The notes below the pieces were generated by a model. That model saw nothing but the letters and a program-made list of their open reading frames with translations. It did no database searches and was not told where the DNA came from. A stretch of 64,000 nucleotides of DNA from Paraburkholderia youngii (GTDB lineage: Bacteria; Pseudomonadota; Gammaproteobacteria; Burkholderiales; Burkholderiaceae), in assembly GCF_013366925.1 (NCBI RefSeq), contig NZ_JAALDK010000001.1:3093165-3157164 (forward strand). The letters run 5' to 3'. Below, one piece after another: positions 26,882 to 36,114 of the stretch (within the stretch, counting starts at the first letter, position 1; the number at the start of each line of letters is the position of its first letter). Made by a program: the position numbers and the translations under genes.

Positions 26882-28457
26882 TACCCACCTCCACATGATT
26901 GCTTCGGAAAGAGACGTGACCATGAGATGCGTCACCGCCACCCGCAACGATGTCATGCAGGAGGGTGTCGCCATCTATTTCGAATCTCGGCTTATGACGG
27001 ACCATGCGGCCTCGGAAGACAGTCAGCACAGTGTCTGCAAGCTCGAGGATTTCTTCGAGGTCCGTCGAGTAAAAGACAATCGAAAGACCTTCGTCTGCCA
27101 TCTTGCGCAGCGTCGCGTAGATTTCGCTGCGCGCTCCAATATCGACGCCGCGTGTCGGCTCATTCAGTAGCAGCAGGCGCGGCGACAGCGCCACGGCCTT
27201 CGCAAGAGAGACCTTCTGCTGGTTTCCACCGCTAAGCGTGGATACTTCATGCGGAAGGCGCTTGGGGTCGATGGTGAACATCGACGCTAGCCGTAGCGCC
27301 TCCTCCTGCTCCCCGGTTCGTCGCATCACACCAGCACGGCTGAACTTCGCCATGACAGAGGAAGTGATATTGATGGAAATCGGTGCGTCCAGGAAGACGC
27401 CTTTGTCTGCGCGGTCTTCTGCAACGTATCCGATACCAGCTCGCAGCGAGCTGCGGATGCCATCGAGTTTGACCTGCTCGCCATCGAGCTTCACAGAGTT
27501 GGAGATGTCGCCTCGAAGGCCTGCCAATGCCTCGACGACTACTTCCGCTCCCGAGCCCAATTGTCCGACCACAGCGAGGATTTCTCCTGGCGCAACAGCT
27601 AGCGAGAGGTCCCTGACCTTGTCGGCAACGGACAGATTGTCAATGGAGAGACGCGGCGTGACATTGGCACGACTCTCGGGCGGTTTGACCTGGCTATGCA
27701 CGAGTTCGCGGCCAATCATCGCCTTAACCACTTCGGCACTCGTCATGTCAGCGGTGCGCTGCGTAAGGACATGCTGGCCGTTGCGGAAAACCGTAATGCG
27801 GTCGGTGAGCGCGAACACTTCGTCAAGTCGATGGCTCACGAAAATCATAGCGGTTCCCTGGTCACGCAACCGGCGTGCGACCTCGAACACACGGACAATC
27901 TCCGCATCCGACAGCGTTGCGGTAGGTTCATCGAGAAGCAGCACTTTCGCGTGACGCGACATGCCACGGGCGATTTCAACGAGCTGGCATTCCGCAAGAC
28001 TGAGCCGCGATGCAGGCGAATCGAGCTTGACGTGAGACAGACCGACTGAATCCAGATGTTCGCGAACGGAATCGCGGTATTGGCTTCGGCGGTAGATTTC
28101 GCTCTGGTCCGCGCCACCAAGAAGGATGTTGTCGAGCACCGACAATGTCGGGACGATAGCAAGCTCCTGGTGAACAATTGAGATAAGTTTGGGGTCCGTG
28201 CGATGACCGAGCTTCAGTTGATGTCCGTCGACGGTGATTTCACCATCGTCGGGCTGAACAAGGCCACCAAGAATCTTAATGAACGTGCTTTTGCCTGCTC
28301 CGTTTTCGCCACACAGCGCGTGAATCTCACCAGGCGCCAACTCCAGGCTGACTCCCGTGAGCGCTTTCACGCCGCCGTAGTGTTTCGTTAGATTGCGAGC
28401 GCAAAGCAGACTCGGCACGGCGTGCGTGTCGGCGCCGTTTTTATCGTCTTGCAGCAT
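26874..28457 (-). CDS. Sugar ABC transporter ATPase with two ABC domains (RbsA type)
   Basis: 527 aa. First domain: Walker A GENGAGKSTFIKILGG at about residues 55-70, signature LSLAECQLVEIARGM, Walker B VLLLDEPTATLS. Second domain: degenerate Walker A region (AVVGQLGSGAEVVVEALAGL), signature STLSGGNQQKVSLAKA and LLLLNEPTRGVDIGAR. The two-domain layout with a degenerate second P-loop is normal for CUT2 ATPases. A 45-bp regulatory element lies 326 bp upstream, leaving a long leader. Operon with the two permeases. Confidence 0.93.
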   Translation of the reverse strand: MLQDDKNGADTHAVPSLLCARNLTKHYGGVKALTGVSLELAPGEIHALCGENGAGKSTFIKILGGLVQPDDGEITVDGHQLKLGHRTDPKLISIVHQELAIVPTLSVLDNILLGGADQSEIYRRSQYRDSVREHLDSVGLSHVKLDSPASRLSLAECQLVEIARGMSRHAKVLLLDEPTATLSDAEIVRVFEVARRLRDQGTAMIFVSHRLDEVFALTDRITVFRNGQHVLTQRTADMTSAEVVKAMIGRELVHSQVKPPESRANVTPRLSIDNLSVADKVRDLSLAVAPGEILAVVGQLGSGAEVVVEALAGLRGDISNSVKLDGEQVKLDGIRSSLRAGIGYVAEDRADKGVFLDAPISINITSSVMAKFSRAGVMRRTGEQEEALRLASMFTIDPKRLPHEVSTLSGGNQQKVSLAKAVALSPRLLLLNEPTRGVDIGARSEIYATLRKMADEGLSIVFYSTDLEEILELADTVLTVFRGRMVRHKPRFEIDGDTLLHDIVAGGGDASHGHVSFRSNHVEVGNA

Positions 28458-28782
28458 TGTCTTCCTCCATAAGCGGACAATCTTTGGCCATCCGCTGACA
28501 CGGGCTGATACCCGTCACGGTCACCTGACTGTTCTCGCAACTGCTCAAACTGGGTGACGGCCTACATACCGAACAACGAAGCCTTGCATCGACGCTGAGG
28601 CTGACTTCTCCTCAGGGCTCAGCCTGCCTGATGGCGGTGTCGAATCAGTGATGCCGCTGTTTGTTTACTGGGAGAGGAATTCAAGGAATCGCTGCGTGCG
28701 CAGGAATGAAGGTCGTCTCCAGCAGTCGCTTCAGCGGCTTCGTTGTTGTTGAGTCACAGATTATTCGTTCGCTCAGGAAAGA
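28458..28782. other. Long leader between regulatory element B and the ATPase gene
   Basis: About 325 bp that hold no recognisable gene on either strand. If the promoter lies next to element B, the ATPase mRNA has an untranslated leader of a few hundred bases. Several short C/G-rich inverted stretches exist but no hairpin is strong enough to call. Confidence 0.3.
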
Positions 28783-28827
28783 AAAATGCACTGAGGCGAA
28801 ATGATATTTCCGGTGACAGGAAATATC
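28783..28827. promoter_or_regulatory. Shared 45-bp regulatory element, copy B
   Basis: Same length and order as copies A and C. Here the core is a perfect inverted repeat with nine-base arms, GATATTTCC-N7-GGAAATATC (28803-28827). It lies between the end of the Gfo/Idh/MocA gene and the ABC ATPase gene, and shows that the ATPase-permease genes form their own transcription unit. Confidence 0.78.
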
Positions 28828-28918
28828 CGAGGCACCAGCAAACAGCAAAAAAAGCGCGCGGGAGTCAGGTCGCGATACCTGACAGACCGCGCGCAACCCT
28901 GGATACCCCTAGTCGTTC

Positions 28919-30040
28919 TTAGAGAGGAATATGCTGTCCTTCAGCCGAAGACCGTATCGCCGCATCGACAACCCGCTGGATTTCCCAAGCCTCGCGGAAG
29001 TCGGGGAACGTGGGAGACCTGTGCTCGATGGCCGCTAGAAACTCTGCCACTTCAATCGTCTTCAGGTCGTTGAAGCCAAGCTGGTGCCCCCCAGCCACGG
29101 TGAAATTATCGTAAGGAGGATGCGCCGGGCCGGCTTCGATTCGGGCAAATCCTGCTGTCCGCGGGTCGGCGCCAGCCTTGAAGTATTGCAGCTCGTTGAA
29201 GCGCTCCTGGCTAAACAACAGCGCGCCCTTGGTTCCGTACACCTCGAACTCAAGCTGCATCTTGCGCCCGGTCGCGGCCCAGTTAGCCTCGATTGACCCC
29301 GAGCACCCGCGCTCGAACTTCACAATCAAGCGCGCGATGTCGTCGACCTTGACCTCCCGACCCTCGACCGACCCCGGTGCGACGGGGCGAGTCTTATTCA
29401 CGGTCTCGAGTTGGGCGTTCACCTTGGCAATAGGGCCCAGAAGGAAGCGGGCCATACCGACGATATGGTTGCCGATTTCAGCCAGAGCGCCGGCACCGTT
29501 CCGAGGGTCTACTCTCCAACTGTAGGGAATGTCCGGGTCCGCCATGTAGTCTTCTGCGTGCACGCCCCGGAAGCTCGTGATTTCGCCCAGTTCTCCGGAC
29601 GCAATCATTTCTCGCGCTAGCTTGAGGATTGGGTTCTTGATGTAGTTGTAGCCGACTTGAGTCACGACGTTCGCAGCCTCGGCCGCTGTCATCATCTCGT
29701 GAGCCTCAGCGGCAGATGGCGCAATCGGCTTTTCACAATGAACATGCTTTCCGGCGGCAATCGCGGCAAGCGCCATTTCCCGATGCAAGCTGCAGGGCGT
29801 TGTGATTGAGACCACCTGCACGCTCGAGTCGTCGAGCAACGTCTTCCAGTCGCACGTTGCGCGCTCGAAGCCATATTGCTCCGCGGCTTGCCGCGCACCT
29901 GCCTCGCTGACATCGGCCACCGCAACCAGTCGCGGTTTCAACGAGTTCGGGAAAGCATTCGGCACCGCTCGGTACGCAAGTGCGTGCGCTTTGCCCATAA
30001 AGCCAGTTCCAATCACGGCTACACCAATCTCGCGTCTCAT
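28919..30040 (-). CDS. Gfo/Idh/MocA-family oxidoreductase
   Basis: 373 aa from ATG 30040 (TGGAGA eight bases upstream; begins MRREIGVAVIGTGFMGKAHA). NAD(P)-binding GTGFMG, catalytic lysine in VHCEKPIAPSAAEAHEM, and the WRVDPRNGAGALAEIGNHIVGMARFLLG active-site segment with the conserved histidine. The C-terminal sheet domain is complete. The group includes glucose-fructose, levoglucosan, 1,5-anhydrofructose and 3-keto-glycoside-forming dehydrogenases. It follows the sugar-binding protein gene by 89 bp and is probably cotranscribed with it, implying oxidation of the imported compound. Confidence 0.88.
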   Translation of the reverse strand: MRREIGVAVIGTGFMGKAHALAYRAVPNAFPNSLKPRLVAVADVSEAGARQAAEQYGFERATCDWKTLLDDSSVQVVSITTPCSLHREMALAAIAAGKHVHCEKPIAPSAAEAHEMMTAAEAANVVTQVGYNYIKNPILKLAREMIASGELGEITSFRGVHAEDYMADPDIPYSWRVDPRNGAGALAEIGNHIVGMARFLLGPIAKVNAQLETVNKTRPVAPGSVEGREVKVDDIARLIVKFERGCSGSIEANWAATGRKMQLEFEVYGTKGALLFSQERFNELQYFKAGADPRTAGFARIEAGPAHPPYDNFTVAGGHQLGFNDLKTIEVAEFLAAIEHRSPTFPDFREAWEIQRVVDAAIRSSAEGQHIPL

Positions 30041-30129
30041 TGTTGTCTCCAGTTCAAAGCTAAAGCGACCCCCGCAGGGTCGCAGTTTTGTCCGACTCAC
30101 GACTCGGCGGCTAAAGCCGCCGGCGCAAA

Positions 30130-31095
30130 TCACTTCTTTTGGGAATAACAGACGTTGAGGCTCGCCTTGGTGGCCGCGGGGTTTGGCAGATACTGCACTG
30201 CCTTCGGCGTTTTGCCCGATGCGAGTTCCTGCGCGGCCCTCGCCGCGTAAGCGCCATCGTCGAAGGGGGATTGCTCGACTGTTGCGTATGCCTTGCCTGC
30301 CGAGATAGCCTCGACCCCCCCAGAGTCACATCCGTGCCCCACAATCACGAGCTTCGAAGGGTCCAGTCCAAGTCTCTGTGCGGCCGTCACCACTCCACGA
30401 AGTTGCGAGTCGTTCTCCGTGTAGACCCCTTTCACATCCTTGAACTGAGTGAAAAGAGCAGATGCTGCTGCCTCCGCTTTCACTGCATCCCAGTCCGCTG
30501 GCTGTGCGCCCACCACCTCGATACCCGGAGCATCCTTCTTCAACTCATCGACGAAGCCTTGGTACCGTTGTATCTGAGGAGGCGTACCCATCTGGCCGTT
30601 GATGACGATGACCTTCCCTTTGTCCCCGTAACCCTTGTCCTTGAATCCCTGAATCATCGCTTTCGCGGCGACCTGACCGTTACTGATGTCATTGGGCCCG
30701 GTGAAGACTTTCCAGTAGCGCGAATACTTTTGGTCGGGCATTGAGTTGGAAATGACGAGCGGGATTTTCGCCTGGTCAATCTTGCGAATGGACGGGACCA
30801 TCGCGCTCGAATCCACGGGCACGAGGACGATGACATCAGGCTTCTGAGCGAGTGTCTGCTCAACCTGGGTCGCCTGCTCGTTCGGGTCGTAGTTGGTTAC
30901 CTTCACATCGAGCCTGAATCCTTGTGCCTGAGCCTCCTTTTCAAAGCCCTTGACGTAGAGCGCCCAGTATTCAACGCTCTGGGTCGGCATGAGCAAAGCG
31001 ACGTGCGGCTGATTCGCCGCATTGGCGCCTGTACTGAGAGCGGCCGCGATAGTCCCAAGAGCGAGACAAGAGATAACGGATTTGCGCAAGTTCAT
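30130..31095 (-). CDS. Periplasmic sugar-binding protein of the ABC importer
   Basis: 321 aa from ATG 31095 (AGGAGA six bases upstream). A signal peptide (MNLRKSVISCLALGTIAAAL up to ANA) precedes HVALLMPTQSVEYWALYVKG, a type I periplasmic-binding fold (Peripla_BP_4, ribose/inositol-like). QKPDVIVLVPVDSSAM and YTENDSQLRGVVTAAQRLG are hallmark strands. Element C lies 87 bp upstream. Ligand unknown; the enzymes nearby suggest a sugar, cyclitol or glycoside. Confidence 0.92.
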   Translation of the reverse strand: MNLRKSVISCLALGTIAAALSTGANAANQPHVALLMPTQSVEYWALYVKGFEKEAQAQGFRLDVKVTNYDPNEQATQVEQTLAQKPDVIVLVPVDSSAMVPSIRKIDQAKIPLVISNSMPDQKYSRYWKVFTGPNDISNGQVAAKAMIQGFKDKGYGDKGKVIVINGQMGTPPQIQRYQGFVDELKKDAPGIEVVGAQPADWDAVKAEAAASALFTQFKDVKGVYTENDSQLRGVVTAAQRLGLDPSKLVIVGHGCDSGGVEAISAGKAYATVEQSPFDDGAYAARAAQELASGKTPKAVQYLPNPAATKASLNVCYSQKK

Positions 31096-31181
31096 GCTGT
31101 GTCTCCTGAAGGCCCGGTCGAATCGCCGAGCGGGTTTCCGTGTTGTGGTGGAGTGCACAGTAAGGGTTCGCATTGGAAAGA

Positions 31182-31226
31182 AAAATGCAACAGAACGAAA
31201 AGTTATTTCCTCCCACCGGAAGAATC
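31182..31226. promoter_or_regulatory. Shared 45-bp regulatory element, copy C
   Basis: Contains TTTCC-N7-GGAAG with the same AAAATGC and CGAAA blocks at the same spacing as copies A and B. It lies between the binding-protein gene (87 bp) and the divergent TIM-barrel gene (211 bp), so it may serve both directions. Confidence 0.75.
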
Positions 31227-31436
31227 ATCGCGCTCCCCAAGCGATAGGGGCGCCAAGCCCGAACAATCGAGCCAGCGAGCTGGGTTAGCACGCGTGAGCG
31301 GATTGTCAACTTTCGCTCTACGGAAAGACGATTTCTGGTCTGTTTATCTCCCGCAGCTTCTACGTGATAGTGATGGACATCGTCTCTAGGCGACTCCCGC
31401 GTTGGGTTCGTCGCAGCGTCCTTCATGAGGGTTCAA

Positions 31437-32294
31437 ATGTCCAGGTCCAAAGTCGAGCTTGTTGCCGCCTACTTCACGCTGTCCGGTGATGTCTTTCCAT
31501 TCGGCCCGACCGAAATCAGTCCGTTCAGCTTTAAAGACCGCGTTGAAGCCGCCGCCAAGGCAGGTTGGGATGGCATCGGTCTGATTCACTCCGATATCTA
31601 CGCGACTGCTGACAAGATTGGCTTTCCGGAAATGCGCCGAATTCTTGAAGCCAACGACATCAAGCACATTGAGTTCGAGTTTCTCGTCGACTGGTATCAA
31701 ACCGGTGAGCGACGCCGCACGTCCGACAGCATGCGTTACTACTATCTCAAGGCTGCGGAAGAACTTCGCGCCCGCATTGTGAAGGTCGGCCCCGGCATCG
31801 GCGAGGAGACTGCAAATGTCCCGCTCATGGTCGATGAGTTTGGCAAGCTGGCCGAAGATGCGGAGAAGCGCGGCACGCAAGTCATGCTGGAAATCATGCC
31901 GTTCAGCAACGTACGCACGATTGAAACGGGTAAGGCCATCGTCGAGGGGGCGAACAAGGCGAACGCGGGGTTGTTGCTCGATATCTGGCATCTGAGCCGT
32001 GGCAACGTCGACTTCAAGGAGATCGCCACGATCAAGCCGGAATTCATCAAGGGGATTGAACTCGACGACGCCGACCACTATGCAATCGAGCCGCTGTGGA
32101 TGGACACCATCCACAAGCGCCGCCTGCCGGGTGAAGGCGTGCTTGACGTGAAGGGATTCATCAAGGCCGTTCAGGCAACGGGCTTCGATGGTCCATGGGG
32201 CGTCGAAATTCTGTCCGAAGTCGAGCGCAAACTGCCGTTGGACGAGATGGCAGCGCGTGCGTATAACGCGACGATTCGACAGTTCGAGAACTAA
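31437..32294 (+). CDS. Sugar isomerase/epimerase-type TIM-barrel protein
   Basis: 285 aa from ATG 31437 (GAGG six bases upstream). AP-endonuclease-2/xylose-isomerase-like barrel with candidate metal ligands in VMLEIMPF (about residue 150), LLDIWHLSRG (about 180-187) and GVEILSEVE (about 260). Relatives include 2-keto-myo-inositol isomerase and dehydratase (IolI, IolE), 3-keto-sugar epimerases and TIM-barrel enzymes that split 3-keto-glycosides. It is divergent from the binding protein and Gfo/Idh/MocA genes. An isomerase, dehydratase or lyase acting on the keto product of those dehydrogenases is the simplest reading. Confidence 0.85.
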   Translation: MSRSKVELVAAYFTLSGDVFPFGPTEISPFSFKDRVEAAAKAGWDGIGLIHSDIYATADKIGFPEMRRILEANDIKHIEFEFLVDWYQTGERRRTSDSMRYYYLKAAEELRARIVKVGPGIGEETANVPLMVDEFGKLAEDAEKRGTQVMLEIMPFSNVRTIETGKAIVEGANKANAGLLLDIWHLSRGNVDFKEIATIKPEFIKGIELDDADHYAIEPLWMDTIHKRRLPGEGVLDVKGFIKAVQATGFDGPWGVEILSEVERKLPLDEMAARAYNATIRQFEN

Positions 32295-32597
32295 CCGGCA
32301 ACAGCAGGAAGCGGTGAATAAAACGGCTGCGACAGTGTGCTTGCGGCCGTCTTCTTCCATGAGTAGGACGCTTCGCCTGCTCGACACGATGGCCTTCAAC
32401 AGAGACAAGCGCTCGTCTGACATGCTTGCGTCGCAAACAGTACGCTGGCACCAGGCCGCCACCGGCGGTCGGCGAATGCGCCAAACCGACCTTTCTGAGT
32501 CACCCAGATGCTGTCCCTGACCGTCGGTTCTTGGATCGACCCGAGACGATGGTTCCTATACGCGCGTATGAGACCGGCTCTCGGCGGCAATCCTCGA
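32295..32597. other. Convergent intergenic region
   Basis: No gene seen. A 12-bp palindrome ATACGCGCGTAT lies near 32558-32569 without a following T-run. Probably the shared 3' region of the TIM-barrel and RidA genes. Confidence 0.3.
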
Positions 32598-33095
32598 TTA
32601 CAGGCGCAGTCCGTCAATCTCAACTTCCGCTTCGCATTCGACGGGCACGTTCAGAGGGAGCGCGACGCCGACGGCTGAACGTGCATGCATACCTATGTCC
32701 GGCCCGAACAGTTCAAGGATCAAATCCGAGAAGCCATTTGCAATCCGTGGCATCTGGTCGAAACCGGGCGCTGCGTTGATCATTGCGAATACGCGTACCC
32801 AGGCCGTAATGCGATCCAGATCTCCGAGCGCCTTCTGAAGACTCGCCAACTGGGCAAGCGCCACAAGGCGTGCTGCTGCGTAGCCTTCGTCTGAAGAAAC
32901 TTCGGCGCCGACCTTACCGACCGGTTGCGCAAGCGTCCCATCGAGGCTGAGCGGCACGTGTCCTGAGACAAACGCCCGTGTGCCGCTCACGCGCACCCAT
33001 GCAAATGGCAATGACATATTTACGTTTGCAGGCATCTTTAGCGTCTGCGGCAACGTCAGTCCCATCTCCGCCAGCTTTGCTTCGATTCTTGCCAT
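32598..33095 (-). CDS. RidA/YjgF-family protein
   Basis: 165 aa, AGGAGA before ATG. SLPFAWVRVSGTRAFVSGHVPLSLDG and GDLDRITAWVRVFAMINAAPGFDQMPRIANGFSDLI match the longer YjgF-like group (YjgH/atu-type with the MIxAxP-like segment), ending GMHARSAVGVALPLNVPVECEAEVEI, where the conserved arginine sits. RidA proteins hydrolyse reactive enamines/imines, but the longer group is poorly characterised. It is convergent with the TIM-barrel gene and may belong to the island. Confidence 0.88.
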   Translation of the reverse strand: MARIEAKLAEMGLTLPQTLKMPANVNMSLPFAWVRVSGTRAFVSGHVPLSLDGTLAQPVGKVGAEVSSDEGYAAARLVALAQLASLQKALGDLDRITAWVRVFAMINAAPGFDQMPRIANGFSDLILELFGPDIGMHARSAVGVALPLNVPVECEAEVEIDGLRL

Positions 33096-33569
33096 GGCCG
33101 TCTCCTCGGGAGCCTGCGAAGAACGTTAGATGCTGGCGGTCGGCTTTTCAAGTCGTGCTGCCTCAACCTCGAAAACCCGGAGGATCGATCCCAACAATAA
33201 GGCGGCCCCGAGGAACAGGCTGCGTGCAATCTCGCTGGTGCAAAGTACGCGTCAGTGGCATTCAGAACCGACGCTGCGATGCGAGCGGTCGTCCGAGCAC
33301 AAAGAACCGCCGACCGTTGCCGGCCGAACCCAGTAGTTCGAGACGAAGCAGCGAACCAGCGCTGCTGAGTCGGTTCTGAATTTCCGTGATCGACCCTGAG
33401 CAGACTCAGTTCTGCATGAAACTTTGCCAACGCTAACTGCACGTCTTCCTGTGCAAGTTGCTCGTTGGCGGGCGGTCAGATCAATCTATGAGGTTTTGCG
33501 TGAAGTGAACATGGCGCGAAATACGCGAGGCGTTGTTACGGCCCACGGATAGAGCGGGCACGCGATTGA
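33096..33569. other. Gene-poor, probably decayed stretch
   Basis: No conserved protein can be read. A minus-strand segment near 33370-33470 (NEQLAQEDVQLALAKFHAEL and LSLLRVDHGNSE) looks like the helical tail of an outer membrane efflux (TolC-like) protein, but too little remains to assert it. Confidence 0.3.
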
Positions 33570-34084
33570 TCAAAGGGGATCTTCCGCGGCTGGCTCGCTC
33601 TGGATCGAGTACCGGCGTGGATCGACATGGGTCATGACATTGAGCACCCGGTGTCTATCCAGGACGCGCGCACGGGCGTCGACGGCGATGTCATGCCCAG
33701 CTACCACTGAAATCGAGGCATCGACCTCGATATGTGCGTCGACCAGGATCATGTCGTTTCCGAAAAGCCGACCAGATCATGCCAACGCCGACAGCAGCAA
33801 GCAGAACACCCACCGCCAGGGACGCGGCAGTCTTGGACCGCTGGTGACCATACGGGTGCTCCTTGTCCGCGCCCATCTTGCTGTGATGGAAGGTCGGAAA
33901 GCGAATGAACGCCATCCGCAATCAGACCCTGAGAATGCGAAAGGACGCCGGCGGCAACCTGTGTGACGGTGAGCATCAGGTTTACTCCGACACTGACCCA
34001 TGTGCTTCGCGACGCGGCGGCTGCTCTTTCAGAGAGGGTGTATTGGGTATCCTCAGAATCTTCGAAAAACTCGCTTGATTTCAT
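33570..34084 (-). pseudogene. Cation diffusion facilitator, internally deleted
   Basis: Three pieces of one CDF efflux protein lie in order but in different frames. First, from ATG 34084, the N-terminus and first helix (STWVSVGVNLMLTVTQVAAG, then QGLIADGVHSLSDL). Second, after a loss of about ten codons, HHSKMGADKEHPYGHQRSKT and AASLAVGVLLAAVGVGMIWS. Third, after loss of the central helices, the cytoplasmic domain end DAHIEVDASISVVAGHDIAV and DRHRVLNVMTHVDP. Two out-of-frame deletions make it inactive. A second damaged CDF gene (dmeF) is at the right end of the window. Confidence 0.8.
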
Positions 34085-34232
34085 GGAACGCTCCAATGAA
34101 CCGTAAACCGACTAGGGGGCAACGGAGAAGTGTCACTTTCGTGACGTTGCCATGTGGTCCTTCTGCAAGGGAAAACCCGGCATGCTGCGGTTCGACTGAA
34201 GCGAGAGGGGATGAGCGACGCCGAACGAGGGC

Positions 34233-34337
34233 GTGCTCACGGGGCTGCTCGCCGGCTCGCTGATCGGCTGTGGTATTCCTCCGGCCGCAGAACATGCCGC
34301 CGAGCCCGTCCGATACGTCCGAGCGGGTTTGACTCTG
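34233..34337 (+). pseudogene. Possible remnant of an RND-efflux adaptor lipoprotein N-terminus
   Basis: GTG-initiated segment VLTGLLAGSLIGCGIPPAAE followed by PVRYVRAGL shows a lipobox (LIGC) and the short PVR-V segment found at the start of MdtA/AcrA-like adaptors. Nothing beyond it is recognisable. Low confidence; a chance match to a lipoprotein signal cannot be excluded. Confidence 0.3.
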
Positions 34338-34454
34338 ACAGTCTTCTTCCGCCAATGGCGCAGCCGTGTCCGCAGGGAGGCCTCGTACGAGAGACCACAT
34401 ATCAGGAGCCCGCTGCATCGCTGGCGGCCCCTGTTGCTTCAAAATCCCAAACGA

Positions 34455-35996
34455 TCAGAACGTCACGACCGTCCGCAGTCCGGCCACGGCCTCATTGCCG
34501 ATGCGTGCACCATTGTTGTTCGGATCAGGGATGCCGCCGCCCGGATGGACGATGTACTGGAATTCACCCTGCAGTAGCCACCACGGTGCAACCTGGTACT
34601 GGTACGTCGCCTCGATCACCGTTTCCGCCGAGCGCACGGGGTAGCCCGGCGTCTGGAAGGCTGCGATATCACGATCGAGCGCGCTCGCACTCGAGCTGAC
34701 GTTCGCGTAGCTGAGCGCAAGCCCGACCGAGTCGTTGTCCCGGCCCTTGAACGGAGCTTTCAGCACGATTCCTGCGTTGACATTGAAGTCGAGCAGGTTA
34801 CGGTCGCCCGGCGCGCCCATCACACGCGTGAACACGCCGACCGATTGCGGGCTGTCGGCACTTGGGCGCCACACCATCTGGTCTGCGACGGCGTAGATGC
34901 TAAAGTTGCCGCGATGCGTGGCCGGCACGCCGTTCGACGCGGGGCTCGCGAGTGAAATGCCGTTTGTGTCGAGGTGTTGATCCGCGAAGTGATTGTTGTT
35001 GTACCAGAAGCCCAGCTTGTAAGTGCCAGGTAACCCGCTCGGCACTGTCGCACCGGACCCGCTCGGCGGCGATTGATTGATCGTGTACTGGACTTCGCCG
35101 ATCAGCATTGCGCCGTTGTGCAGGTTGAACTGGGTACCGTTGGGGTTGAGCTGCTGCGGGTCGCCGTTGCCCGGCGCAGGGTTGCCATCGAAGACGCCAC
35201 CCAGAATCGTCATCGAATCACTCGGTTTGAACCGCAGGCGTACTCCAAGCGACGATAGCGGATAGGCGGGACCGCCCGCAGGCAAGGCGGTGGCGGCCAG
35301 CACGGGCCAGCCGAATGTCGCGTTCGCAAATGTGCTGCCGTACTGGCTGATGATGAATTCCTGATCAAGGCTCTGCTGGCCGATCCTTACGTCGAACCTG
35401 TCGCCGAACGCCTGCTGGTACCAGAGCTCCCACAAACGCGTCGTCGCTTCGGCCTCGACACCGCTCACCGCTTGCAGCGAATTCAGGCGTGCAGCCGTGA
35501 TGCCGTGTCCATGAATCTGCAAGGCATCGACGAAGAATGTGCCGCCCTTCAGCCCGAACGCCTTGTCGGTATCAACGTTGAGGCCGAATTGTGTGACACC
35601 GTTGTATGAAGCGCCCCTGGAAAGACCGCCGGAGAAATTTCCGTAGAGCTCGCTTGTTTCCTGCGCGCTGAACGTGACACCGTGGTCGCCCAACAGCGTG
35701 CGCAGTCCGCCCATGTCGCCTAGCAGGTTCGAGCGCTCCCAGAAGCCGGTCGGCGCGGCGGCGGAGTCGGCCGGCGTGCTGTTTGCGTCGGTGTTCGGGG
35801 CTGCAGTTGAGTCGTGGTCAGACGCTGTCGGGGCGACAGCTTCCGACTGCGCGTAAGCCGGAGCAATCGTGCCGGCAGCCAGTGCGACTAACAGCGTTGC
35901 CGCAACGCAGGCTGGCTTGAGGCGCGAAGACGGAGCGAGGAGGCACCGCGTGTCGATGCCGTTGTCGTTTTGTAAGAACGTGCCAAAGGAGATCAT
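34455..35996 (-). CDS. OprB-type carbohydrate-selective porin
   Basis: 513 aa from ATG 35996. A signal peptide ends near AYAQSEAVAP (about residue 50); the N-terminal extension before it is long. Mature part: FWERSNLLGDMGGLRTLLGDHG and TFSAQETSELYGNFSGG, the standard OprB opening, many alternating beta strands, IVHPGGGIPDPN near the end, and a terminal phenylalanine (VVTF) for outer-membrane assembly. OprB porins pass glucose and other sugars. It could serve the sugar-type ABC importer 4-9 kb away, though it is a separate transcription unit. Confidence 0.92.
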   Translation of the reverse strand: MISFGTFLQNDNGIDTRCLLAPSSRLKPACVAATLLVALAAGTIAPAYAQSEAVAPTASDHDSTAAPNTDANSTPADSAAAPTGFWERSNLLGDMGGLRTLLGDHGVTFSAQETSELYGNFSGGLSRGASYNGVTQFGLNVDTDKAFGLKGGTFFVDALQIHGHGITAARLNSLQAVSGVEAEATTRLWELWYQQAFGDRFDVRIGQQSLDQEFIISQYGSTFANATFGWPVLAATALPAGGPAYPLSSLGVRLRFKPSDSMTILGGVFDGNPAPGNGDPQQLNPNGTQFNLHNGAMLIGEVQYTINQSPPSGSGATVPSGLPGTYKLGFWYNNNHFADQHLDTNGISLASPASNGVPATHRGNFSIYAVADQMVWRPSADSPQSVGVFTRVMGAPGDRNLLDFNVNAGIVLKAPFKGRDNDSVGLALSYANVSSSASALDRDIAAFQTPGYPVRSAETVIEATYQYQVAPWWLLQGEFQYIVHPGGGIPDPNNNGARIGNEAVAGLRTVVTF

Positions 35997-36114
35997 TTTG
36001 CTTTCTTCTGGGAAACGAACTGATGAGCGAGCGACACCGAAGCAGGGAGATACCCGGCGTCCACCCGTAGTTGGGCCACAGTCCTGTCCAGTCGCCTTCG
36101 CGACGAGCGACAGC

